Shown: positions 8,312-17,123 of the stretch, piece by piece
Layout: each line of letters begins with the position of its first letter
Position numbering within the stretch: position 1 is the first letter of the stretch
Assembly (NCBI GenBank): GCA_040182905.1
Contig: JARQWU010000081.1
Location: 1-36,685 of the forward strand
Length of the DNA stretch: 36,685 nucleotides
Direction: 5' to 3'
From: Barthelona sp. PAP020
Lineage: Eukaryota > Metamonada: BaSk clade
Notes under the pieces: generated by a model
Seen by the model: the letters and a program-made list of their open reading frames with translations, nothing else
What the model was told of the DNA's origin: nothing
Databases searched by the model: none
Made by a program: the position numbers and the translations under genes

Positions 8312-9436
8312 TCAAATTTTTACAAAGGTGCTTTTGCCAAAAAAACCTCCCTTATTGTATTGAAAAGCTTTATGAAGATCCTGACAATGAAGTGTTGCTT
8401 CAGAAATATTCTTATGATGCCATTTACCAACGTCTTTTTTACCATTTGAATATTGCAAAATAATACGTTCTTCTGTATACAAATATTTAGCATCAGAAGG
8501 AATTTCGGGAAATAGTTTCAAATAGGTAGAACAATCAGTTTTTACAACTCTGGACTTTTGTTTTTTTTCAACAACATATTTATATTCGATAATGGTTCTT
8601 GGGATAGTTTCATAAACAGGTTCATCCTTACAAACAGTTTTTTTTTCCAATTTATAATCTTTTTTGTAAATGTCACGTGTTGTAACAGAACCATCATCAT
8701 TTGTAATTTTAACAGTATGGTCATAAACTTCAACGGGAACTTTTTGTGTAGTCTCATGACATTTTTTTTGAGAAGACGTTTGAATAGTATCCATTGTAAC
8801 TGAAGTTCTTTTGTCAATTATTGTCGCTCCCATTGGAGGGTTTCTACTCCATTCAAAAGCTTTCACATTATAGAAAGAACGTTTTTCGATGATAATTTCG
8901 TTTAAAGTTACAATGTTCCTATTTTTACTGTTAAACTTTTTTTCATAACTGGAAGATTGCATGTTTGGTTCAGTAGTAGTACTTGGTGAACTAAGATGAT
9001 TTAGCCCAATAATAAGGCATATAATCGCAATTAGTATATAAATACATTTCTTTGATGAATGTTTCTTTGTGTTAACAATGGTTTCATTAGGTCCTCCATT
9101 TGTTTCAATTAAAGGTTCATTTTCTTCCTCCAAAATATTTTCATTATTCAATGTTGCGTCATAAAAATCGTTTGGAGCTTGAACAGGATTATTTTGATAA
9201 TAATTCGAACTTTGATTCTCAAAAGATGGCACATCATATACTTCATCTGTTTGAGGATAATATACAGGACGTTCATAGGTATGTTTAGATGTTTTATCAT
9301 GTTTAACATAATGAATTTCATCTTTTCCTACCCTTTCAATTTCATCACTTTTTTTAACATCATTTCTTTGTTCAGTTCCACCAACACGACGAGATCCAAT
9401 TTTATTAGGATCTACGTACACTTCGACACGGGGCAT
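8312..9436 (-). CDS. Membrane-anchored protein, paralogue of the 11826-13046 product
   Basis: The 374-aa protein has a polar N-terminal region of about 128 residues with a YDVPSF motif, one membrane helix at about 131-148 and a C-terminal domain of about 225 residues. That domain starts with a strand-rich part (KRSFYNVKAFEWSR, PPMGATIID), continues to KKCHETTQKV, a DGSVTTRDIY segment, PVYETIP and FPEIPSDA, and ends GGFFGKSTFVK. The order of landmarks matches the protein at 11826-13046. The style recalls a domain in protist and bacterial membrane proteins whose segment reads W-x-R...PxGA and DGSxTxRxIY, but I cannot name it. An upstream in-frame ATG at 9526 would lie 30 codons earlier, inside the MFS gene; I choose the ATG at 9436, preceded by CCATTATT in initiator position. 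It lies 83 bases downstream of the MFS gene on the same strand. Confidence 0.75.
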   Translation of the reverse strand: MPRVEVYVDPNKIGSRRVGGTEQRNDVKKSDEIERVGKDEIHYVKHDKTSKHTYERPVYYPQTDEVYDVPSFENQSSNYYQNNPVQAPNDFYDATLNNENILEEENEPLIETNGGPNETIVNTKKHSSKKCIYILIAIICLIIGLNHLSSPSTTTEPNMQSSSYEKKFNSKNRNIVTLNEIIIEKRSFYNVKAFEWSRNPPMGATIIDKRTSVTMDTIQTSSQKKCHETTQKVPVEVYDHTVKITNDDGSVTTRDIYKKDYKLEKKTVCKDEPVYETIPRTIIEYKYVVEKKQKSRVVKTDCSTYLKLFPEIPSDAKYLYTEERIILQYSNGKKDVGKWHHKNISEATLHCQDLHKAFQYNKGGFFGKSTFVKI

Positions 9437-9518
9437 TAAAAAAAAATAATGGTTTATTAAAAGTGCTGCGATTTTCCAAGACGTTTCAAAAGTTTTTTCC
9501 CTTCCATAAAAAAACAGT

Positions 9519-10805
9519 TTATACATTTATTGATGTTTGTGTGTTTGTTGAATTGTTGTTTTTTTTAAGAATATCTTGATTCTCTTTCATTAGACATAAA
9601 TAAATGCATACATTCAAGAATAATCCACCGATTATGCTAACTATTCCAATTATTCCAAATGTATTGTATAATTTTGATGAAACCTTTGTGAAATTAGTCA
9701 AAGTAAATACCCCTCCAAAGTTTGCTATCATGGAAATGAAACCTACCCAAGATACAACATTGGCAAATTCATTTTCAAAAATGCTTAAATAAGGTAACCA
9801 CAATGGCAGGAAAAGACCATCCGTTATTCCTTGAAATATTGAAGCAAAGAAGATATTTTTTGTTTCATAAGGATCAATGCCTTGTATCAACCAACCAAAA
9901 CAAGCAGGTACCTGTAATATTATTAAATACACATGATTTATATTATCACCAATTATCAGAGCTAAAAAGCTTCCACACAATGAAGCAGAGTTAAGAATTG
10001 CTATATATTTCCCATGAATAGATGAACCTTCCTCAATTGTCTCAAAAATTAAAGGACAAACTATATTGACAATTCCCACATTTAAATAATTATAAATAAT
10101 CAAATTGAGAGTTTCAATTAAAGAGAATTTGGGATTAAATAGGATTTTGATTCCTTTAAACATACTTTTTATTGTATTTTTGGGGAAAGAGTTAGTTTGA
10201 AAAGAAGAAAGAATGACATTTTGGATGATTTTAATTCCAATACAAACAAACAACAAAAACATCATTAAAAGGTTGTTATTCTCCATTTTTTGAACCAATA
10301 AGTTTGAAAACAATGGAGCAACTATTACAGATGCTTTTTCAAGAATTTGGGAAAGTGTGACCATTCTTTGAAAATTATTTTTGGGAATTATTTGATGCAA
10401 AGTATTATAGTAGGAAAAATTAAAAGTGCTGGATGATAGCCCAGTTAAAAAACAAATAAATATAAGAAAATTAGAAGGTTCTTTAAATAAAAAAAAATAA
10501 ATAATAAATATTAAAAAATTGATTGTTTCGCATTTTACACAAAACTTCAGTAGCATAGTTGGATTTAATTTCCATAAATATATTATTTGAAGAAAAGAAA
10601 TGAACCCTTGTGATGCAATTTCAGCAAGTGTACAATTGCCCAACCAATATTGAGCTTTATCACTCTTCAAAAGAAACCATATTAATAAAAATGAAAATGA
10701 TTCATCAAACAAATTACTAAAAAAAGCAGTCACCAAAAGAAGGTGAATTCTTCTTTCTTTTTCATCATCAGTTGAATTTAGTTCATTAGATAATTCATTC
10801 ATCAT
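9519..10805 (-). CDS. Major facilitator superfamily transporter
   Basis: A polytopic protein of 428 aa with about twelve hydrophobic helices arranged as two halves and a cytoplasmic loop near residues 185-210. It matches the MFS fold: an early acidic residue in the first helix (FFSNLFDESFSF), a helix-4/5 block FLTGLSSSTFNFSYYNTLHQIIPKNNFQRMVTL resembling the drug-efflux MFS pattern (SxxxxxxxxxxLxPxxxLxxANSL), and a Gly/Pro-rich second half. The substrate cannot be read from the sequence. The long open frame begins at a TTG at 10901; two ATGs at 10805 and 10802 are the realistic starts. The stop reads TAAA. It is divergent from the small secreted protein gene across 164 bases and followed closely by one of two paralogous membrane proteins. 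Bacterial-like MFS proteins of this kind are common in trichomonads. Confidence 0.8.
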   Translation of the reverse strand: MMNELSNELNSTDDEKERRIHLLLVTAFFSNLFDESFSFLLIWFLLKSDKAQYWLGNCTLAEIASQGFISFLQIIYLWKLNPTMLLKFCVKCETINFLIFIIYFFLFKEPSNFLIFICFLTGLSSSTFNFSYYNTLHQIIPKNNFQRMVTLSQILEKASVIVAPLFSNLLVQKMENNNLLMMFLLFVCIGIKIIQNVILSSFQTNSFPKNTIKSMFKGIKILFNPKFSLIETLNLIIYNYLNVGIVNIVCPLIFETIEEGSSIHGKYIAILNSASLCGSFLALIIGDNINHVYLIILQVPACFGWLIQGIDPYETKNIFFASIFQGITDGLFLPLWLPYLSIFENEFANVVSWVGFISMIANFGGVFTLTNFTKVSSKLYNTFGIIGIVSIIGGLFLNVCIYLCLMKENQDILKKNNNSTNTQTSINV

Positions 10806-10969
10806 AAAATTTTGTTTACATTCAATTTTTAATAAACAGCTAAATAGTTGGTAATTATCAAAAAAGATTACATCGTAAACAATCAATAATAACAAAAACA
10901 AATATTAATAAAGAACGATTTTATCAATAATATAAATTGAATGCACCAATTTGGAGAAAAAAAAAAAGA

Positions 10970-11404
10970 ATGGTATCATTGTATTTATTTATTTATTTAA
11001 TGACATCAACAACTTATTTTGAAGCCAGAAAACAAATAATTAATGATAATGAACTAAATAACGAGCTTATTGAAAACCTAGACAAAGATTTTTTGAATTC
11101 GATGAAATTTCGTTCTTTCATTGAGAATCAATTAAAAACTTACAAAATTGGAAGTAAAAATAAGAGTGATACATATTATATAATAAGCATTATTGCTGCT
11201 TTGACTCGTGTTCATTTAGGAAGAGTGACTGAGAATGCTGCGAATGAATTACTATCTATAAATCCGGCTGCTGAACATGTTGATCCTCAATCGTTGGTTA
11301 ATGAACATGAAAGATTAAAAAGAATTGGAGTTGTTCCTAAAAGAGGTGAAAGTATTACCAAAGATAATTTTTCTGAAACTAACAGCATAAATGTATTCCA
11401 TTAA
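10970..11404 (+). CDS. Small secreted or secretory-pathway protein, 144 aa
   Basis: I do not recognise the family. Residues 1-19 (MVSLYLFIYLMTSTTYFEA) form a convincing signal peptide with a short hydrophobic core. The mature part is helical and charged (NELNNELIENLDKDFLNSM). It contains a region around 65-100 (ISIIAALTRVHLGRVTENAANELLS) that looks like a helix-turn-helix bundle, then a Pro/His loop and a polar tail. No Cys in the mature chain. The open frame continues upstream only to a TTG. An ATG at 10941 lies in another frame and ends after about 20 codons. An 11-base A run at 10957-10967 just before the start makes an assembly indel possible, which could change the N-terminus. Confidence 0.6.
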   Translation: MVSLYLFIYLMTSTTYFEARKQIINDNELNNELIENLDKDFLNSMKFRSFIENQLKTYKIGSKNKSDTYYIISIIAALTRVHLGRVTENAANELLSINPAAEHVDPQSLVNEHERLKRIGVVPKRGESITKDNFSETNSINVFH

Positions 11405-11825
11405 TTTGTTTTTATACCTTAATTTATGTTTATGTGTAATTTTCATATTTATCAAAGAATAAAAAACAATTTGAAGTGCTACCAAGGAGTATTTACAATT
11501 TTTGATTATAAAGAATAATTTTATGATGATGAGAATGAAAAAAAAAGGGAAAATATCAGAAAACCCAGAGATTTGGAAGATAATTTTGATTCAACCCAAA
11601 AATTGATATTTGTCTTGTTAAAAACTGTTGGTTTTCCAAAAAGCTTCATTGCCTTTCTGGTTAAAGAAGAATTGTTTGTCAAAGTTTTTCAAGCGTGCAG
11701 ATCAATATCGTCAAAGTTTAAATAAACACCATAAAACTTGACTCACAAATAATAAATAATAAACATTTGTCGAAAAAAGGATGAAAATCTTTGTTATTTA
11801 TTTGTTTTTTCATTTTACACTATAT
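11405..11825. other. Intergenic region with an ATG-less coding-like frame
   Basis: This gap lies between two convergent 3' ends. It contains an open + strand frame of 68 codons at 11519-11725 that lacks an ATG but looks coding in composition; it is listed separately. The remainder is AT-rich with no RNA gene visible. Confidence 0.4.
11519..11725 (+). pseudogene. Possible gene remnant, no start codon
   Basis: After a TAA at 11516 the + strand frame stays open for 68 codons to TAA at 11723-11725. The second half reads like a real protein (KLIFVLLKTVGFPKSFIAFLVKE, then VKVFQACRSISSKF), with helix periodicity and higher G+C than its surroundings. No ATG is present and no trichomonad-type splice signal (GTAYGT or ACTAACACACAG) is seen nearby to attach it to an exon. 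A decayed gene end is the simplest reading; chance is possible at this length in AT-rich DNA. Confidence 0.25.
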
Positions 11826-13046
11826 TCAACGGAAGAAAATGAATCGTAAAATAACAAGAAAAACGCAGAAAATTGAAATAAATGTAAAGGCTCTTGAAAC
11901 AGTATTGAAAATCTCTGACATCAAACTTGTTTTGCTGGTTAACACCAGTTTTCCAAAAAAAATGAATCTTCGTTTTGTTTTGTATACAGAACCAACAGAG
12001 CGAATATTATTACAATTACAAAGTGATTTCACATACTTTGAATCAAAACTATCAGAATTAATCATAGAATTTTGCCAATCCAAAAAAATACAAGAATAAT
12101 CTGTCATTTTGTCAACAATAATTGCATCATCGGGAACTGTTGGAATTTGAGGTTCTTCTGTGCAAGAAAATTTAACATTTGAAACATGCCGGTCTGTTTC
12201 AACCAAATTATATATTTTGCTCTTTTTTAACTCAAAATTATAGATAGGATCAATACTACATTGAATATCATCAATTAGTTTGTAATTAGTGGCGTTCAAA
12301 GATTTATCAAAGAAAGCAACGTATTTTGATATGTTGTGACAATTCTTTTCATAGGAATGGACACGTTTATTGACAGCAAAAAAATTTTTTTTCTCCAATA
12401 CAATGCTCGTTTTGGAACGCAGATTTTTCCAAGTTTGGTTAGTTTGTTCATATGAATAATCAATTTTAACTCTAATATCTACCAAACGTAATTCATTGAA
12501 TCTTAATTTTTCTTCATGTTTTGGAAATTTTGGCAAGTGAAAATGAGGAAATTTAAATGCTATATTTTCAAATTTTGGAAATTTTGGTAAATCAAAATGA
12601 GGAAACTTATATACTTTTTTGATAAAATTAAAGGAAGGAATAATATTTGAATAATCAAACACTTCTATTTCTTCTTTTATACAAGGATGTTGATAATTAC
12701 TGATAAAAATAAGAATAAGCGTTAAAACAAAAAGTAATAACAATAAAACGTTGGTAAATATAATTCTTCTGGATAAAAGAAATTCGTTTTCCTCACTTTT
12801 GATCAAATTTTGATCCATTGGACTAATTTTGCCATTAAAATTTTCATTCTGAGATATATTGTTACTTTCTTCAGAAATATCATGATTTTCTGGGTCAAAA
12901 ACTGGCAAATCGTAAATTGGTCCAAATTCATTTTCTTCATTTATCTGTTGAATATCAATTGGATAATTTTGAGGTGAATAAAAGCCACCAATATTAATGT
13001 ATCTCTCTTCTTCTTGTGGTAAATAAACAAGCTCAAATTCATTCAT
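11826..13046 (-). CDS. Membrane protein, paralogue of the 8312-9436 product, with extra C-terminal helix
   Basis: The 406-aa protein has a polar acidic N-terminal region with a YDLPVF motif, a membrane helix at about 95-116 and a large C-terminal domain. It shares landmarks with the 8312-9436 product in the same order: LNEL/FNEL after the linker, K-x-CH before a variable loop, a PIY...KIYNLVETDRHVSNVKFSC run against PVY...EYKYVVEKKQKSRVVKTDC, then PxxPxDA, and FFGKxxxxK near the end. It differs by a tandem repeat after the first helix (FPHFDLPKFPK at 148-158, FPHFHLPKFPK at 166-176) and by a second membrane helix at about 386-404, which would make it two-pass. An in-frame ATG at 13079 precedes an 18-base T run; I prefer the ATG at 13046 after that run. 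Confidence 0.7.
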   Translation of the reverse strand: MNEFELVYLPQEEERYINIGGFYSPQNYPIDIQQINEENEFGPIYDLPVFDPENHDISEESNNISQNENFNGKISPMDQNLIKSEENEFLLSRRIIFTNVLLLLLFVLTLILIFISNYQHPCIKEEIEVFDYSNIIPSFNFIKKVYKFPHFDLPKFPKFENIAFKFPHFHLPKFPKHEEKLRFNELRLVDIRVKIDYSYEQTNQTWKNLRSKTSIVLEKKNFFAVNKRVHSYEKNCHNISKYVAFFDKSLNATNYKLIDDIQCSIDPIYNFELKKSKIYNLVETDRHVSNVKFSCTEEPQIPTVPDDAIIVDKMTDYSCIFLDWQNSMINSDSFDSKYVKSLCNCNNIRSVGSVYKTKRRFIFFGKLVLTSKTSLMSEIFNTVSRAFTFISIFCVFLVILRFIFFR

Positions 13047-13282
13047 CAAAAAAAAAAAAAAAAAACTAATGTCAAACATTTGAAGAAATTATCCCCAAAA
13101 CAAAAGAGTAAAAATTGCTAGATTTTTTCAGCCGTTGCACTTGTGATATGCTTTATAAGCCATTTTTATTCGAAACACAAACCATAGGAAAAATGTAAAA
13201 TTCCCAACTTTGCTAACATTTATTTTATAAAATTATGTGTTTGATTTAATAAGGAAAAAAAAATAATTAAGAGAGAATATGA

Positions 13283-13745
13283 ACAAAAGAGGATCTTAAC
13301 TTAAGGGTTGATTGTTTTGAGAAAGATAAAAAAGCTGAAATGAAACTTGAAACCGCATTTGATAAATTTGCAGCAGAAACACTTGAAGTTATAAAGATCA
13401 ATCTGATAGAAAAGTGAAATCACCTTTTTATTTTGAAAAACCATTTTACTTTTTTATTACCTCAAAGCAGCTAAAGAGAAGGACTAAAGCATATTATACA
13501 AGAAAATTGCATAAATTCACAGAGAGATTACAAAATGTTTCAATTGAAACAATTTTGCTTTCTCCTTTTTTTTTTAGTATGTCACACAGAAAGTATAAAC
13601 ATAATTTTCCATATCTGATGTTTTAAAAAGAAGAAAGAAACCAAAGTCAAGTTTGAAAAATCTCACTTTCAAGAATGTGAAATTGATGCCACTTTTTTTA
13701 AGATCCTCCTTTATATCAAAAATAAAGCGATTTTCTATCGATTTT
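13283..13745 (+). pseudogene. Possible decayed protein gene in three frames
   Basis: Three open stretches follow one another on the + strand. Frame one covers 13283-13417 (44 codons; reads KDKKAEMKLETAFDKFAAET near its centre and ends at a TGA). Frame two covers 13387-13626 (ends at a TAA; contains KQLKRRTKAYYTRKLHKFTE). Frame three runs from about 13618 to 13745 (contains KETKVKFEKSHFQECEIDAT). Each has a protein-like mix of charged and hydrophobic residues instead of the Phe/Lys/Asn runs of noise. The first two have no ATG at their openings. I do not recognise a family. A frameshifted, decayed gene is the reading I favour, but each piece alone is short enough to arise by chance. Confidence 0.25.
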
Positions 13746-13770
13746 AAAATTTATCCACATTTTAATTTCT

Positions 13771-13778
13771 TCATTATT
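13771..13778 (+). promoter_or_regulatory. Inr-like element TCATTATT
   Basis: TCATTATT matches the trichomonad initiator TCA(+1)Y(T/A), with its start adenine 23 bases before the ATG at 13796. It supports that ATG and a very short 5' leader. Confidence 0.4.
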
Positions 13779-13795
13779 GTCGAAACACAAAGATA

Positions 13796-16738
13796 ATGGA
13801 TTTTGTTGATGGTATTTACATATGTAATAGATCCTTACCATTTGATTGCCTATGTACAAAGTTAACTCGACTTATTGAATTCTTAACATATTTATTACCT
13901 AACCATGTTTTGGTATTTGGAAGGAATGAAAATGAAGAGTTTCAATTTTTGGGGAGTTGTTTTGGCATTTGCCAATCTCTGGAGGACAAAATTCCAGTGG
14001 AAGAATTATTACAACAATATAGTGAATATAGCAATGAATTAATGCAGTCATTGCCCCAAATGGAAACTTTATTTGATTTGGTTCAAAACACTGAAAATTA
14101 TAGTACAGATGAATTTAATCAGTCCGTCTGTTTAATATTTTCAATTTTAAAATATTTGCCTTCAGAAACTAATAATTTCAGGCAAATTTTTGTTTACCAT
14201 ATTGACCCATTTCAATTTGATGATGAAGAACCAATACATGGATTTCTAACTAGTCTTGAGAATTTTATTTGTGATTCATGTGATAACTCCAGTCAAACCT
14301 TTAACCATGAATCAATAACTAAATTTAAAAGTTGTATTCGTTTACTATTACAAAGGTTAGAGAAAGATAACTGTTTGGTTGAGCTGTATAATTCTCCCTA
14401 TGCTGTATCAAGATCTAGACGTAAAAATACCATGGTATCTTTATTAAAATCAGAAGCTGCCAGATTATGTGTTATTTTTAGAGATATTTCTGTCAATCTC
14501 ATTGAAACTTCACATGTTACAGGGGAATTGAGATTACAAAGTCGCCAAGGATTGAGTACATCTGATACTTCTGAAAGACGTAATCGTCCAATTGCAACAC
14601 CAATTGCCCAAGCTTTGGTGGCTCATGGACAAGTTTTTAACATGAAAGTCCAACTGGAAAAGTTGGTTCAACGAACGAGGAATACTGCAAATGGAAGTCC
14701 AGCCAATTCACATACTTTTAGCCGTTCATCATCATCTTCATCATCACTTCATTCTATTGGTAGAAACAGTGGTTATGTCTCTCGATCACCTTGCTCTTCT
14801 CCTTTGGATGATGTGAAATTTTCCAGAGATTTGATTGTTAATTCGCCAGTTTTAGCTTGCAGACGAGATGAATCTAGGTCAAGTAAGGAAGAGATTCATG
14901 AATATGATTCAGATGGTGATGTTGTTGTTGAATCAAAAAATCTAACAGAACAAGAAATGATACCACTAAATTTTGAGGATTCAATTGGATATCGTTCAAA
15001 TGATGATGAAAATGAAGAAAATGAAACATACAACAGCAAAGAATTGACTCAAAATTGGGTATCAAAGCTTAATAACAGTGCCAGTGTTGATTCTGAAAAT
15101 TCATTCTTTTCGTTTAATTCAAATGACAGTGTTGATTTGTTGAATATAGCTAACCCTTCTTCAAATAAAGCACCTTGTGAAGCTTTATCATTTAACTCTG
15201 ATAATGAATCTGATACAGTTCAAGCGGATGATAAGTTTAAGCTGGAACTAACACTGACTGGTGATTTACCATTATTGACCAAAAGAAGTAATGAAAATAG
15301 CAGTGAAAGCGAAGATGATGAAGATTTACAAGCAATTGAAAGCAAATATTACATTAGAATTGATGAATTATTGACTGAATTGCTTGATTGTATGAAAGGA
15401 AGAGAGATAGGAGGATATGATCCTGCTACATTTCCCAATTTTGGAAGGATAACACTTGATAAAATTGAAAATCGTCCCAAAGATTTTGTTACCCATGAGC
15501 TTGAAGACACTTTTGAAAGTAATTTTGATATTACTTCACCTTCTTCTAGATTGTCTATTCTTTTGGGTGTCATAAGTTTGACAGAAATCAAAGATGTAAT
15601 TGAGTTTAAAAATTGGAAACCATTTCAAATAATGTTAAAATATGTACGTATAGTATATAATGAAGGTTATGCTGAATATTTTTTGAGTTTAGGGATTGTT
15701 CCTATTTTGATTAATTGTATGTGTAAGATTTTGAGTAAGTTTGAAATGAACAAAGATTATGACACTCAAGAAATTGAAATTAAGCATTTAATTATCAATT
15801 TAACCACCCTTAGACAATGTGTAAGTATTCTTTTACAATCAAATTGTATAGCAAATGAATGTCTTAAGTCTTCGAATGTTGCTGGAATTAATATTTCTGA
15901 ACCATCTTTGTACACCACTTTGGAAGAGTTAGTATTAATTGACAGCAAATTAATTGAGATATATCTGAAATTATTTTCAAAAGGAAGTAATTTTATTGAA
16001 GAATTCAGTATTCTTTTAGCAAAGAATTTTTCAATCATCATGTCATTGTTGAATCAGTTAAATGAAAGAGTTTATTCAAGATTGATCAGACGAGATGTGT
16101 ATAAAAAGTTATTCAATTCAATATTAGGATTATTAATCGTTAAAAAGAGGACCATTAAGTCTAAAAAAGACAAACGTTTGATGAACAATATTCAAAATCA
16201 GTCCATTTGGCTTTGTAGACAATTTTTAAATGGATTGGATAATTTTGATGGCAATTCAAATGTTGTTAAGGCTTTGTTAAAACTATTACCTCAAAGTCCT
16301 GAATTAACAAAAAATATTCTCTACACATTCATATTGTGGCATAACACTCAAGATAAGTTTTCCATTAACGAAATTTTAGATACGCAATTTTGGGCGGCAA
16401 TATTTCTTAATTTCAAGGATTTAATTTTAATAGAGAACGTTGATGCAGGAGTGTTTGTTTTGAATGAACTATTAGAAAATGATATTTTATCAAGACATAG
16501 AATCTTTTATCTATTTAGATTTGCTTACAGTTATCACGAATTGTTGGAAAAATCTGCTACTCAATTCTTATCCAGATTTTTGCCAACAGTTCAGAATATT
16601 TTCGATCCAAGTCATGTTCAGTATCCTTTAAAAACTGCCTCTGTCATGCAATGTTTTAAAAAGTTATCAACTGTAGAATATGAATCTTTTGTTAGAAATT
16701 GTAAAAAACTTTTTATTGAAGACCCTGTTAAACTTTGA
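13796..16738 (+). CDS. Large helical-repeat protein with disordered acidic/Ser-rich middle, function unknown
   Basis: I do not recognise the family of this 980-aa protein. It has no signal peptide or membrane helix. The N-terminal 240 residues are alpha/beta and helical, beginning MDFVDGIYICNRSLPFDC. Residues about 300-525 are low in complexity: a Ser run (about 305-318), several SP or SxSP sites (GYVSRSPCSSP) and acidic blocks (ESEDDEDLQ). The remaining 450 residues are a run of amphipathic helices like an ARM/HEAT solenoid, ending VRNCKKLFIEDPVKL. The Ser-Pro sites suggest phosphorylation of the linker. The architecture would suit a scaffold or regulatory subunit. The ATG is supported by an initiator-like TCATTATT 23 bases upstream. 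It is convergent with the amino-acid transporter gene. Confidence 0.75.
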   Translation: MDFVDGIYICNRSLPFDCLCTKLTRLIEFLTYLLPNHVLVFGRNENEEFQFLGSCFGICQSLEDKIPVEELLQQYSEYSNELMQSLPQMETLFDLVQNTENYSTDEFNQSVCLIFSILKYLPSETNNFRQIFVYHIDPFQFDDEEPIHGFLTSLENFICDSCDNSSQTFNHESITKFKSCIRLLLQRLEKDNCLVELYNSPYAVSRSRRKNTMVSLLKSEAARLCVIFRDISVNLIETSHVTGELRLQSRQGLSTSDTSERRNRPIATPIAQALVAHGQVFNMKVQLEKLVQRTRNTANGSPANSHTFSRSSSSSSSLHSIGRNSGYVSRSPCSSPLDDVKFSRDLIVNSPVLACRRDESRSSKEEIHEYDSDGDVVVESKNLTEQEMIPLNFEDSIGYRSNDDENEENETYNSKELTQNWVSKLNNSASVDSENSFFSFNSNDSVDLLNIANPSSNKAPCEALSFNSDNESDTVQADDKFKLELTLTGDLPLLTKRSNENSSESEDDEDLQAIESKYYIRIDELLTELLDCMKGREIGGYDPATFPNFGRITLDKIENRPKDFVTHELEDTFESNFDITSPSSRLSILLGVISLTEIKDVIEFKNWKPFQIMLKYVRIVYNEGYAEYFLSLGIVPILINCMCKILSKFEMNKDYDTQEIEIKHLIINLTTLRQCVSILLQSNCIANECLKSSNVAGINISEPSLYTTLEELVLIDSKLIEIYLKLFSKGSNFIEEFSILLAKNFSIIMSLLNQLNERVYSRLIRRDVYKKLFNSILGLLIVKKRTIKSKKDKRLMNNIQNQSIWLCRQFLNGLDNFDGNSNVVKALLKLLPQSPELTKNILYTFILWHNTQDKFSINEILDTQFWAAIFLNFKDLILIENVDAGVFVLNELLENDILSRHRIFYLFRFAYSYHELLEKSATQFLSRFLPTVQNIFDPSHVQYPLKTASVMQCFKKLSTVEYESFVRNCKKLFIEDPVKL

Positions 16739-17123
16739 GATTCAAGCAGAATTGATTTTTCCTTTAATTTATTTATTTGTAAATATTTATAAATTTTTAC
16801 GTATGTACATTACATTTGGGGCTTTTTTCTTTTTTAATTTTTTTTAAAAAAAAGTATATTTTTTCAGCACTTTTGAGTTAATTTTTTTTTTTAGTGCACA
16901 GATATTCGTTTCATTGTTTTCACTTTTTATGTTTTGTACAAATCATTGGTTAGCATTTAAAATAAACAATAATGGAATAAAGTTTTTGATTTACCCAATC
17001 TCCTCCATCATTCACAGAATGTTTATCAAATTAAAAAATAAAAAGACTATATATTTTTATTTTGTCAACAATAAAGGTTCTACAGGAAAATTTGTTGATT
17101 CAAAATGAATTCCACATGTTGAT
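16739..17123. other. Convergent intergenic region, A/T tracts only
   Basis: These 385 bases lie between two gene ends facing each other. They contain long T and A runs, including a T8/A8 inverted pair near 16837-16853 and a GCACT/AGTGC inverted repeat at 16867-16897 around a T-rich loop. No RNA gene or convincing coding frame is seen. Confidence 0.5.

Larger units (their letters stand above)
13047..13795. other. Long intergenic region with broken coding-like stretches
   Basis: This 749-base gap separates two divergent genes. It begins with an 18-base A run (the poly-T leader of the - strand gene). From about 13283 to 13745 the + strand shows three consecutive coding-like stretches in different frames, listed separately. 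The last 30 bases hold an Inr-like TCATTATT for the 980-aa protein gene. Confidence 0.45.

Noticed and set aside
11791-12099. 102-codon + strand frame starting with a hydrophobic stretch
   Set aside because: It lies almost wholly antisense to the C-terminal domain of the 11826-13046 gene, whose paralogy is well supported.
13047-13079. N-terminal extension of the 11826-13046 protein read through an 18-base T run
   Set aside because: Homopolymer leader sequence giving a run of Phe; the paralogue begins with a polar N-terminus like that obtained from 13046.
16914-17108. 64-codon + strand frame after the 980-aa protein gene
   Set aside because: Phe/Lys/Asn-rich noise without an ATG-initiator context, in a convergent 3' region.
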